Assembly: GCA_963682055.1 (NCBI GenBank)
Contig: OY821747.1
Location: 19,642,258 to 19,706,257, forward strand
Length of the DNA stretch: 64,000 bases
DNA from: Primula veris
Taxonomy: Eukaryota > Streptophyta > Magnoliopsida > Ericales > Primulaceae
Reading direction: 5' to 3'
Under the pieces are notes generated by a model. It did not search any database. It worked only from the letters and a program-made list of their open reading frames with translations, and was not told the DNA's origin. Numbering within the stretch: position 1 is the stretch's first letter; each line of letters begins with the position of its first letter. The position numbers and the translations under genes were made by a program. Shown here in pieces: positions 1 to 11,300 of the stretch.

Positions 1-835
1 CTTGGAAGTTGTGCTTAATGACGGTCCGGTACTGATGAAATATGATCATATTACCTAACATAATCATGAGCTATATTTACTTATGAGTCGCAATCCATTT
101 TGGCACTTCTTCGTATTAGTGAGGCATTGCTATAGTTCTGTGGCTTACATTCCGACATTCCTATCGTTTTGTACTTTCCACAAAAAAGGTTCGTGACGTC
201 TTTTCAGTGATTTGACTGGCAGTATTATTATTCACTGAAGCCTCTGCACAACCAGACATTTTGAAAACTGCAGGAAAATTCAAATTTCATCAGAAATTTT
301 GGCAATTGTAGATGCCAGCCTTTTCTAGTGGGATTAGCACCAGAACTCTCTCTATAATATGGGCAGAACATTGTCTTTTTATATTTCAATTCTTTTCATT
401 AGAATATAGCCATGAATACATTTTTCCTTTTTTTTTTTGTCTGGAAAAACAAATAAACAGAACTTTATCGACACATGATCCTCATTGGATTATTGCTTTT
501 AAGCTCATTTTTTGTGTGTGCTAAAATCTGACTGCATTTTGTTTATCTGCCTAAAAAGTTCTGCTTATTTGGCCTAAAGAAAGAGCTTCAAGTTGGATGA
601 ATGCAATTCTTTTCCCAGTCTGGTTTTATTCAGCCGTATTGCTTAGAAGTTGCAAAAGCCCATAGACAATTATAGATGTGAATCTTTTGGTCCTTTTCTA
701 ATGGGATTAACACTGAGATGTTATTAGCTTGTTTGAGCAAAAAATTGTCTTGTTACTTCAACTTCATGCTTTTATTCCTTTTACCACAATTTACTATCTT
801 TCTGTGTTGAATTTTGAATCTTTTTGCTGGTTCAG
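1..835 (+). other. Intron sequence of the upstream gene (partial)
   Basis: This stretch has no convincing coding exon and is T-rich, ending in a pyrimidine-rich tract and ttcag directly before the recognisable exon at 836. I read it as the intron preceding the penultimate exon of the Pescadillo-like gene, with the rest of the gene to the left of the window. The 70-residue open frame near 312-524 is low-complexity Phe-rich and has no family resemblance. A further small exon within this stretch cannot be excluded. Confidence 0.5.
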
Positions 836-1042
836 ATGGCAAAGCTTGAAAAGCAATACCACGATGATTTGAAGACAGAAACTAAAGGTGTTTCCAATTG
901 GGATAAGCAAACCCCGTCTGAAGTTATAGAGTCAGAAGAAGAAGAAGCTCAACCTGATTCGCAACAGGTTAAGAAGGATGAAGCCAACTTGGATGCTGTT
1001 GGCATGTCTCGTAGGAAGAGAAGGCTGTCTGAAGCCATGCAG
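836..1042 (+). CDS. PES: Penultimate exon of Pescadillo-like gene
   Basis: Exon of 207 nt (69 codons) bounded by ttcag before 836 and gtaatg after 1042. It encodes the acidic linker (ESEEEEAQPDS) and the start of the basic tail (MSRRKRRLSEAMQ). The in-frame methionine at 836 is internal to the protein, because an acceptor directly precedes it. Confidence 0.65.
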
Positions 1043-2178
1043 GTAATGTTAAACCCCTCTTTGAATATATATACATGTATTACATCTTGTTATGTAGGTC
1101 AGCAGAGTAATGCTGTGTGCACAACTTTGTACACATACCCATAGTACACAGATATGCTAAGGTGTTAGTTTTTAAATGGTATGAAATTCCTTAGAAATCT
1201 CACTTTGTTTTTTCCTCTCTTTCTCTCTCCAATAACTAACTATCTGTGTATGGGTGGGTATGTGTACAAAGTTGTGCACATAGCACTACTAGCATGTCAG
1301 GCATATTCCTTTAAAGTGATTTTTGTTTGCACTTGATAACAATATTACATTTTCAAAGTAAAACCTGTGTATTTAGAGAACGCGTTAACTACAGTTATAT
1401 TGGGCTGCAACCGCGAGATCTTTGAATATTTTTCTATCCCTTTACTTTTTAATTTAAATAATTGGTCATAACTGGTTTTGATTTTATTGTAATCCCTATA
1501 CCTTCTAAATTACAATTTTAACCCCTTCCCCTCTTTATATGAATTCATTCCGATTAAGATTCAAACTATTTAGAACATCCAGTATTCTAAATATATTGTC
1601 TGGGTTACCAATTTGTTACGAATAAAAGTATCATATACGCTATCCTGTCAATTATTTGATTTTATACACTATTATTCATCACATAGTCGCAGTTTTGGTT
1701 CCCAACCTATACACCTTTTCTGTTGTGTACTAAACAAAATATGTCAAGTTGTGTACTATTAGAATTTGTGTTAGTTTAATTAACAATCGAAAAACCATTA
1801 AAAGTTGGTTTACAGGATTATAATTAGCCCCTTCGTAAAGTCATTATCTTTTCATGTGAGTTGTAGTTTTAGAAATCTATCATGAACATATAGCTGGACG
1901 TTCTTAACCCTCGGTTTACAAATGCCGTTGGGTTGGGCTGAAAGTTTCACCGGCATGACTAGAATTTTCTTTTATATTACTATGAGGTTAAACTTTGTAA
2001 ATAAACTTGATTGCCTCGTTAATCCATTATGGTGTTTATATATCTGCACTTTAGATCCTTGGTGTATCTAATATTTATTGTTATGCATTTATAGATTGGG
2101 AAGGAACGCAAGCAAGAGAGTATTAAAACTCTGGAAAAAAGAAGGAAGAAACTTGACGAAGCCAAGCAATCAGAGTAA
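836..2178 (+). CDS. PES: Pescadillo-like protein, C-terminal part (last two exons, 5' partial)
   Basis: Two exons are seen: 836-1042 (acceptor ttcag, donor cag|gtaatg) and 2095-2178 (acceptor atag, stop taa at 2176-2178). Both junctions are phase 0. They encode about 96 residues: a start resembling MAKLEKQYHDDLK, an acidic stretch with EEEE, then a basic end with SRRKRRLSEAMQIGKERK and LEKRRKKLDEAK. From memory of the family, plant Pescadillo (PES/NOP7) ends with an acidic segment followed by a lysine-rich helix containing a KLYEAMQIGK-like motif, which matches. Pescadillo works with BOP1 and WDR12 in the nucleolus in 60S subunit and 5.8S/25S rRNA maturation. The N-terminal domain and BRCT domain would lie left of position 1. 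The call rests only on this short tail, so another nucleolar coiled-coil protein remains possible. Confidence 0.62.
1109..1290. repeat. Small foldback (inverted repeat) in the last intron of the Pescadillo-like gene
   Basis: The left arm around 1113-1157 contains gtgcacaactttgtacac followed by ataccca and tacacagata. The right arm around 1244-1286 carries the reverse complement of the same string. The arms are about 45 bp with small differences and are separated by roughly 90 bp, so the transcript could form a hairpin in the 1043-2094 intron. No clear target-site duplication was found. It could be a short MITE or a decayed foldback element. Confidence 0.55.
2095..2178 (+). CDS. PES: Last exon of Pescadillo-like gene
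   Basis: Exon of 84 nt, 27 residues plus stop taa. It begins after tttatag and encodes a very basic helix (IGKERKQESIKTLEKRRKKL) ending in EAKQSE. It is in phase 0 with the exon ending at 1042. Confidence 0.65.
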   Translation: MGKERKQESIKTLEKRRKKLDEAKQSE

Positions 2179-4550
2179 ATTGTTGGCTACATTTCCTTGT
2201 TACAGGACTTTGGTCGTGGTTAAACTTGGTCTATTTATCCTTGCTTGTTTCAGTTGTTGTTCAGAACTCGTTCGTTACGGAATGCAAAACTATATTATAT
2301 TTTCTTCTGTTTTGGCAGTTAATTTTTAAATTACCATTTGCATTAAATCACAGTTCTTAATAGTTAATAGGCATGTTATGACTTCTTATGGTTCGCCCCT
2401 GTTGTAAGACATGAAAGTAATTTCGGTATCATAATTTTGACCTGGTGCTAAATTTTGTTGAGTTACGTTGTTCTGCTTTAACACTTTTGTACCGTTATTA
2501 TTTCAAACACGTGCAGCTAATAATACCATATAGTCACTGGGTTATTCTTCTATTTGCTTATAAAAAATTTGGTATGAAATTCCATCTTAAGATACACGGT
2601 CTAGGACTTACAACGTGAAACTCTTTTAGTTTTAGTTCTAGGTACCAGTTTCTAGGCAAAAATGAAATCACTGAATCTAGTGTTTTGGAGGTGTCAAAAG
2701 ATCAAACTTTATTGGTTTGTAGTGAGCGGAATGTACCATGCCTTCAACAACTTCGACGACCTAGTTGCTCGAATCAATTTTTTAAATAACATGACAGATC
2801 GACTCAATTTCTATGTTTTTTACATTTGGTGGGACAGAGTAAATTTGTTTTTTATTAATAGCATGTTCAACGGTGTTGATTTGAAAAGACGAGCATGATT
2901 GTTGGTTCACGGGGAGCTCGGAGTTCAATTCATCAAGACATCCATAGATCCGGGCCATACAAAAATATATCGTGGCTATATACTAATTCTACCACAAACT
3001 TGTACCTCATTTGGCTATAACTTTGAGATAACAAACTGCCTAACTTTAAGGTGCCGAAAAAAACCAGTTGCAACAGAGAGAGACGGAGACAAATATACGA
3101 TTGACGCAGGTCAGGCATTATCTTCTAAATAGAGAAAGTAGAGAGCTAGAATAATAGAAAAAAAATATATGAGACCTTTTGGGAAAGAATTTTGATGATG
3201 TCAACGAGCATAAAAATTATTCTGAATACTTTACCCCATTTTGGACCCCAAGTGATTTTGTATTTCTTTTTATTGCTTAAATCTACAATTATACACTTGC
3301 TTTCACATAACATATAAAACTGATCATCTTATAAATTAGCTGAAAAAAATGATCAAATAATTTAGCATGCATGTAATTAAATTATGAATCTTTCTATTTT
3401 GGCAATTTAAACAATCATCTTTGTTGGCAAGCGTGTAATATTTTCCAAACAAGCTATGGCTATTGTTTACATTAGAAAATAATGTCTAAAAAGTCGGAAA
3501 AAAACCCATCGAAAATTCATATTTATGTTTTTTTGTTTGTTTTAGACTTATTGGCATAAAAATTTGGTTTTCAAAAGTTAAATAATCTCATTGTCCAAAC
3601 ACACTAATTTTTGAAATAAAATATCTAAAATCATCCCGAAAAATTTGTTGTCAAACGGATGGTACAACTCAGTGTTCTAAATGCGAGCATAGACGGTGAT
3701 AATCTAATTTGATGGAATCTTGTCGGTTGGTGGAGTCTAAAACAATGTAAAACTGGATCGGATTAAGCGTAATTAAATAAAATTACATGAGTTTAGACGC
3801 TAATCAATCAATTTCCGCATAAACCTGTGTTGCGATTGTTGTCCCTTTTAGAGTATTTGTAAGTAATTATTACTTCCATTTATAATCTATTACTATTATT
3901 ATAAAAAAGTACTCCCTTCACAAAATACGTGCTATTTAAACAAAACTAATAGCGAATGTATTTAAAAAGTAGGATAAATAATATACTAGTACATCCGTGC
4001 CACATTATAAGTCTAATATACTATTTTGGAAGTTCCATATTATAAATCTACTTATCCAATAATTATTTATCATACTTTGTTGTTTTCCGACTTATTTTTT
4101 AGAATCAAAGTATTAGTAAAATTAGTATGCTATCTAAACAAATCTAATAAGAGGTGAGGTATATTTAAAAAATATATTCGGCGCCACATGCGATAAATGT
4201 CGGCATCACGTGTCGCATAGTGTAAAATAATAGAAAAACGATATTTTTGTATTTCGTTTGTGTGTATATATTATATCAATAGTATATATTTATGCAAATA
4301 TGACTCGTTCAATTAATAAAACTAGTGTTTATGTATTTATTAATAATTTTAAAAAATAAAATAGCTAAAATACTCTTATTAAAAATAGACACAAAACATT
4401 AAAAATGAAATATTAACAAAAGAATATATAATTATACTTTTTGTTTTGTTTGGTTTCAGCTCATAATTTGAATAACATAAATACTATAAAACATTTAAAA
4501 TATTCAAATCAAAATTTTAACTAAAAAAAATAACGTTTTTAACTATATAA
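2179..4550. other. 3' UTR and AT-rich intergenic DNA
   Basis: The first few hundred bases are presumably the 3' UTR of the Pescadillo-like gene; I could not fix a poly(A) site. The rest is AT-rich with no convincing exon. Open frames at 2662-2898 and 2899-3132 have no splice context or family resemblance. Around 3908-4130 there is diverged sequence (tactcccttcacaaaata, and ttataagtcta/ttataaatcta repeats) that may be a decayed Stowaway-type element, too eroded to delimit. Confidence 0.4.
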
Positions 4551-4808
4551 GGCCTCGTTTGGTTGCGGGATTACTAATCCCGGTATTAACAATCCGGTAG
4601 TATTATGAATAGGATTTGAAAAGAAGGCCGGATAAGTAATACATCCGAGATTGGATTATTCCTAATACCACCCCTATGGTATTGGAAATGCACCATTTTG
4701 CCATCATTTATAATCCGGAGTCTAATGTTTTGCCAAACATAGTATTTATGGGGTCCACGATATTAGTAGTCCGATCCCAAGATACTAATGATACAACCAA
4801 ACGAGACC
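4551..4808. mobile_element. Tourist-like MITE (PIF/Harbinger type), complete, 258 bp
   Basis: The left end is ggcctcgtttggttg and the right end is the reverse complement of ggtctcgtttggttg, a 15-bp terminal inverted repeat with one mismatch. Both sides are flanked by the trinucleotide taa (4548-4550 and 4809-4811). A 3-bp TWA target duplication with G-rich, TTTGG-containing ends is the known hallmark of Tourist/PIF-Harbinger MITEs. The interior is non-coding. It sits about 400 bp upstream of the next gene's start codon and so may be part of its promoter region. Confidence 0.85.
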
Positions 4809-4998
4809 TAAATACGATGGAACATGGAACAGGTATAGGGTAGTAAATTGAGGTGGAGTGGTAAAGGTTGGATAAAGAATACGATACTAATAAATTATTA
4901 GTATTAGTATTAGCGAAGTAGAGTAGTAGCTATAGGTTGGAGCAGTACAATATTGAAACTCGAACGTGTGATTTAAAAACAGATATAACTTCTCCTTA
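4809..4998. other. Upstream flank of the hnRNP-like gene
   Basis: AT-rich non-coding DNA between the MITE and the proposed core promoter. No coding region or defined element was recognised. Confidence 0.4.
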
Positions 4999-5208
4999 TT
5001 TATATAAAATATTTTTATAAAAGTAAGTATAAACACAAACACACACTCGTCCTATACATACACCTCTATATATCATCGATTAGGATTAGGGTTTCTCTCT
5101 CTCTCTCTCTCTCTTTATATATATATAAATAAACAGATAAAACCCCAATCTATTACTTATTAATCGCCGCCGTTATTTAATACAAATAAAAAATCGGTGA
5201 TCGTATTA
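4999..5208 (+). promoter_or_regulatory. Putative core promoter and 5' leader of the hnRNP-like gene
   Basis: A TATA-like tatataaa lies near 4999-5007. It is followed by a telo-box in reverse orientation (ttagggttt, 5086-5094) running straight into a (CT)n tract at about 5095-5114. Telo-boxes and CT-rich leaders are common in plant genes for translation and RNA-binding proteins. A second TA-rich run (tttatatatatataaat, about 5114-5130) could be an alternative TATA. The transcription start is not resolved. Confidence 0.45.
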
Positions 5209-5387
5209 ATGGAGGATGATAAGAGTACGATAGAGGCGGTGAACGACGTTATTAATGGAGAGAACGAAGAATACGAAGAGGAAAACGAAGACGTTCAGTC
5301 TCAAGACGATAACAATAATAATAACACAACAGTTGTTGATGATGATGATAAGAATCGCCCTCATACCGGTGACGGTGCTTCACCTGG
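5209..5387 (+). CDS. hnRNP-like gene, exon 1 (acidic N-terminus)
   Basis: The ATG at 5209-5211 opens 179 nt encoding MEDDKSTIEAVNDVINGENE followed by an Asp/Glu/Asn-rich stretch ending GDGASPG. The donor gg|gtattt splits the glycine codon (phase 2), which is completed by the first base of exon 2 to give SPG-KIFVGG, as expected just before RRM1. An upstream in-frame GTG is not a plausible plant start. Confidence 0.8.
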
Positions 5388-8300
5388 GTATTTTATTTAT
5401 ACACTATCTATCTATCTCTTTGTTTGTTTTGAGTATATATTAACTGTTAATCTATATATAACCACGTCTGAATTGTTTTTATAGAGTTCAACTGTTTTAT
5501 TTTAATAATTACAGTGTTATTGCTACAATACTTCTTATAATTAAGTTTTATCAACTCTTAATCTATCATCTTCGCAGGTGTGTTTGCCATTTCTTTTTTT
5601 TTTTGCTCAAATAACTCACTGTTTGCCACCATCTTAGCTTTTTTCCTGACTTTTATTTATTTATTTATTAGTCTACTTTTTCTACTTATTTTAACTTATA
5701 AGTGACTTGTAGATGTACACGCATATTTTATTTGATTTTTTTTTCTGTGAAAAAGTTTAAATAATCCACAAATTCCTACCTTTTTGTGAAAAAGTTCAAA
5801 ATTATGCAAAAAGCTGAAAAAACTAAGCAAAAAAGCTGTTGCCGAACAGGCACATTATACCAGCTTGTATTCTCAAGCTTTAAGTGATTAATTAAAAATG
5901 CTTTATTCTAAGCTTTTTGCTGACTTATTTTTTATCGTCACGTCAATTTTTTTTTACTTATTTGGACTCATAAGTGACTTGTAGATGTACAAGCATATTT
6001 TACTTGGTTCTTTTTGTTGTCGTCAATTTTATGTGAAAAAGTTAAAATAATCCGCAAATTCCTAGCTTCTCTTCTTTTCAGCATTTTTTGACGGTGATGG
6101 TGCTTCCCCCGGTATATATTTATTTATATATACACTACGTATCTATCTGTTGGATTGTATATAAGTTTGAATATAAAGATCGGAGTAATAGTAACATAGT
6201 CGCTACAATTAAGTCATTATATGAATTTTGTATTTTTTATGGTTTAAGCGATTGATTAAAAGGGCTTATTTGAAGCAATAGTTGGAGCCTATATATTTAT
6301 ATGATATGTATCTATCCTTCTTATTTTACATCCGCATGTGTGATTTGTCACGGTAATAGGTTGAGTAGTGGCTACAATTAAGTAATTATAATAATTATAT
6401 TATATGAGTTTGTATTTTTTAAGCTTTAAGTGATTAACTAAAAGGGCTTATTTCATGTATATATGCTATGTATGTATCTTTCTAATTATACATACGCACG
6501 TGTGATTTGTTTTAAGTTTTTATAATTTAACAATCACAATAATAGTAACAGTAGTGGCTACAATTAAGTACTTAATATCATATTATATGAGTTTCTGTTT
6601 TATGCTTAATATCATATTATATGAGTTTCTGTTTTAAGCTTGTTTGAAGTAATAGGGGGAGTATATATATACACTGTATTTATCTATCTATCTATCTTAA
6701 CATGTATATATAGGCATGTGTTAATTGTTTAAGTAGAGTTACTGATAAATTAAGTTTTATTTATAACAATCACTATAATAGTAACAATATTAGCTACAAT
6801 TAAGTAACTATAATTATCATACTGGGAGCATGGGGGTTGTGTTTGGCATTAGTTTTTTTGGGTAAAAAGGCCAGTGTTTGGCACCGTCTTAGCCTTTTTG
6901 CTGAATATTTTACTTGGAATTTTCTTTTTTTTTGAAATTTTTATGTGAAAAGTTAAAACAATCCGCAAATTCCTAGTTTCTCTTCTTTTTAGCTTTATTT
7001 AGTTTTTTTTTGACCTAAAAGTTAAAAAAACTAGCGAACCAAACATATCTATACACTATGTATCTATCTCTATCTATCTATATGTATAGTGTGAATTGTT
7101 TGAGTAGAGTAATTGATGGATTTTAAGATTAATAATTAGAATCCCAGTAACAGGAACAGTAGGGGTTACAATTAAGTATTATAATAATCACATTATTAGA
7201 GTTTGTGGGACTGTTTTGTCATCAGTTTTTTCAGTCTAAAAGCTGCTTTTAATATGCAATGAGAAAAAAGCTTGCTTAAAAAAAGCTGCAGTGTTAACTT
7301 ATAATTAAGTTGTAGATATACAAACATATTCTATTTGAAAGTTTTTAATTTTAGAGAATTTAATGTGAAAAAGGTAAGAAACCCCGAAAATTCCTAGCTT
7401 CTCTGCTTTTGAGCTTTTTGAGCTTTTTTTGACCCATAACCTAGCTTTTAGAAGATAAAAAAGCTGACATACCAAACACATCTGAATTTTATTTATCAAA
7501 AAGCTATGAAAAAAAGTTATTACCAAACATGCATTGTATTTTTAAGTGATTAATTAAAAGGGCTTATTTGAAGCAATAGGGGGACCTTAATTTTATTTAC
7601 AAGGATCACAGTAATAGTAACAGTAGTGGTTATAATTAGGTAATTATGATAATCATGTTATACAAGTTTATGTATTTAAGCTTTAAGTGACTAATTAAAA
7701 GGGCTTATTTGAAACAATAGAGGGAGCTTATATATGCTCTGTAATTATCTGTCTGGGTATATATAAATTGTTAATCTATATATACGCACGTGTGAATTGT
7801 CTGAGTAGAGCAAGTGATGGATTTTATGTTTTATTTATACGAATCACAGTAACAATAACAAGCCACAGTTAAGTAATTATAATTATCATATTGGAAAATG
7901 TGTTTGGCATAAGCTTTTTTGGTCAAAAAACTGCTTTAAACAAAGCAATATTAAAAAAAAATGCTTCACAGAATTGTGTTTGGCACCATCTTAGCCTTTT
8001 TTGCTTGTAACTTGACTTCTAACTTATTTTATTGATAAGTCAATTTTTACCTATTTTAACTTACTATTGAATTGTAATTTGCGTAGTTATACTTGAGTTG
8101 TATCTATATGGACAAGTTTGATTAAAAACATTCCCCAAGTCTAAATTTGTAAATTGATATAGGATAATTAGCTACAGGTACAATTGTCTCTTAATACTCT
8201 TATAAACTACTTTTAGTTCTGCTAGTCTTAGTGATACTACTTAAGTTACTCTACTGAGACAATTCACACGTGTAGATATTATTGGAGTGGTGAAAGGCTA

Positions 8301-11300
8301 TAATCGACAATATTTTGTAAAAATTGGAATTTTGTTGATTTACTGTTGTTGTTGTGCCTTTCTGTTGTATTAATATTAGTGGTTACAATTGATTAATTAT
8401 AAGAGGTCGTAATTATAAGTTTGTCTTTTAAGCCTTAACTGAAATTATGCTCATATTCTAAATGTTAAAGAAAATTGCCGACTCATTATTTTCTGACTGT
8501 GCCTCCGCATAACCAGAATCCTGCCTCCACCAATGGTGGTAACACTAGATGCTACAACAATTTAATTTAGAATTCATAGTGGTAAATTTGTATTTTAATC
8601 ATAAATTGGGAAAAAAAGTAAGGGGAATTAGCTTCGGTAAAATTTGGGCAACTTAATTAGCAAAAACACATGCCTTAATCTTTTTCTTTCACTTCGGTAA
8701 TATATTGTCATTTTTTAAAAATATTGTCAAAAGTTCAAAGTTATATTTGTCTCTATATTTAGTAGCCAATATAGAAGGCCACAGTTATGCTTATAACTAA
8801 AACAATTTCACAGTACTTGAATTTATTAATTTGACATTATTGACTTGCGTGAATGAGAGACATGTGCTTTTGCTAAATAAGTTCCTCATATTTTACTTGA
8901 TTGAAAATTTCCTACTGAAGTATCCTTTTCCCTCCAAAAAAGTTTATGTTAAGAGTATATAGGTAGTTAGGGGGATATCGTACTACCGTTAACTCAAAAC
9001 ATTAGTATGCAACTTGCCATTCAAGCCAAATTTTGTTACCTATAAGAAATCTTACTTCGTCATTGGTTAAATATGAATTTCAGCCTATATTTGGTGATTA
9101 TAGTATATTTCCCCCTCCCATGAGTATTTTATAATTTCACCCCTAAATGTGGAGGTGCAGTGGTCTGTTTTTATATTGATAAGATTAATGATGTTTATAG
9201 ATGCTTTGTTTGGTTATGATTTTTAATCTAAGAGCTCCTTTTGATTTTCCATATAAAAAGTCGCCTTGCATTTGGTTGGCCAATTTGAAATCTAGTTCTT
9301 TGGTTCATTGGAGTTTGCTGACGTCAGTTTCTTGTTTAAAGGCTTTGGACTAAATTCTGTACCATTATGCGCTTCTTGTTTGTCGTATTGGGTTAGTTTG
9401 AGTTGGAAGTGTAAGGTGCGCATAAATACAAGGAAACTTGAAATAGATATAGGAAATTGTGTGAATGCTAGGAATTTGTGTTAATATTCTCAGTAGAGCG
9501 TATACAGTTTGTATTACGTGGTTCTTTGTTTACACACAACTTAAATTTGAGGGTAAAGCATGATTCTGTGATAACCTCTTCTAACCTTGTTGAGAAACTG
9601 AAGTTGTATGCGATATATGGCGTGAATTTTGTCATATTTTTTTTTCATCATAATATGCAAGAATTTATAAAGACTTTGGATGTTTAGATGAATGTTATGA
9701 GTTGTTTGAGTATTCTCATCCAGATAAATTAAGAGGCCGGATTTTTCCACTACAAATTTTCTGAATTCACGCACAAACCGTAGGTCAAAGTACTTACGGT
9801 TTGACCAGGGTTGACTTTTTTTTAATGGATTTTTTGAAAAAAATAAAAAAAAATCCAGAGAAATCAAATGTTTAAAACTTGGTTATACTTGTCAGAATCT
9901 GAGTTTATAAATTTACAAAATAATTTTTCTAATTGTTTATTTTTTTTTGACTTTTAAAAAAAATAAATGTTAAATTAGTACAAAATGGTTAGAGAAGTTA
10001 GTAAATGAGTTTTAAAATTTACAGAATCATATTTTTTTAATGATTTATTTTTGAATTTTTGAATCTTTTTGGTCTTTTTTAAAAACACCTCAAAAAAAAA
10101 ATCAAAGAATGTTTTTTTATATTATAATTTGTAACTTTGTAACTTTAAAAGCTAAATTACATTTTTCTTCTTTTTTAATTTTTTTTAAAATAAAAGACAA
10201 AAAATCAATAAAAATTTAATAAAATAACTTTGTAAGTTTTTAAGGTCAGATTCTCATGGATATAACCAAGTTTTATAGATTTACAATTTTTCTGGATTTT
10301 TTTGATTTTTTTTAAAAAAATCCATTAAATCAAATAAAAAGTCAACTCTGGTCAAACCGTAAGTCAAAGTTACGGTCCGTAACTTTGACCTACGGTTTGT
10401 GCGTGAATTCATAAAATTTGTAGTGGAAAAATCCGGCCTCATACATTAATACAGCAGATGGTAGTTGTATTATGGAGTTCTTGTTTTGTGCTTGCGTACA
10501 ACCTTTTCGGGTAAAAAAAATGTTAGTTGATGATTGCTTTTGACTCTTGAGAAATTATGCAAGTTTCTTTCAGTATGCAATGCACAAAAACGTTGAATGA
10601 AGTAGTGGAAGATGGGTTGTTCTTTCGAATTAGATGTGATGTGCGTTAGGAAAGAGTCATGGGACTTTGAAGTCAAGATGAAGCTTCTTATTCTTTATTT
10701 TTTAAAACAAAGCAATTTTTTGCTCTGAAACTGAAAATGAGAATGAAGAAGTTAAGAAAATACTGTAGTGTGGTTAATTGGATAACCTCTTTATTAGTGT
10801 TTCTTGCTAAGAGTTGCATAGGAATTTTTTTAGAGCATATAGGATCTTGTCTATGTTGCAAAGTTCTGTATAAAAAACTTTATGGAATACCTCTCAGATC
10901 ATTTTGGTATTAAGTTGTGTGAGTAGATTAATCCCGAAGGAGGTATTAAACCTTTTTGTATTTTATAAATGAGTCAATTACTCACTGTGAACAGTAATTG
11001 GTATTTACAACAAATTTAAAATTTGATTGAGATGTTGTACATCTCTTCAGGTGGAGAAGTTCTTTAGCATTAATGCATTATCATGGTTACGTATCCACAC
11101 CATTACTATGAAGGCAAGCCTTCATAATAATGTTAGTTACCATTCGCGTAACTTTAGGTTTATATATTTCAAGAATCTTGCAATTTGTGTCTTTCCTTTT
11201 GTATTTAGCGTGAGCTAGAAATTGACAGGCATTTAGGATACGTTTAGCTTTTAGAGCTTGCTTCTATGTTAGCTCATGGAATATTTAAGATCCTGATGGT

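Noticed and set aside
2662..3132. Two consecutive open frames of 77-78 residues
   Set aside because: No splice context, no recognised domain, AT-rich setting; no reason to call a gene.
3908..4130. Possible Stowaway MITE (tactccctt start, ttataagtcta words)
   Set aside because: I could not find a matching inverted end or a TA duplication, so it is mentioned only as possible decay.
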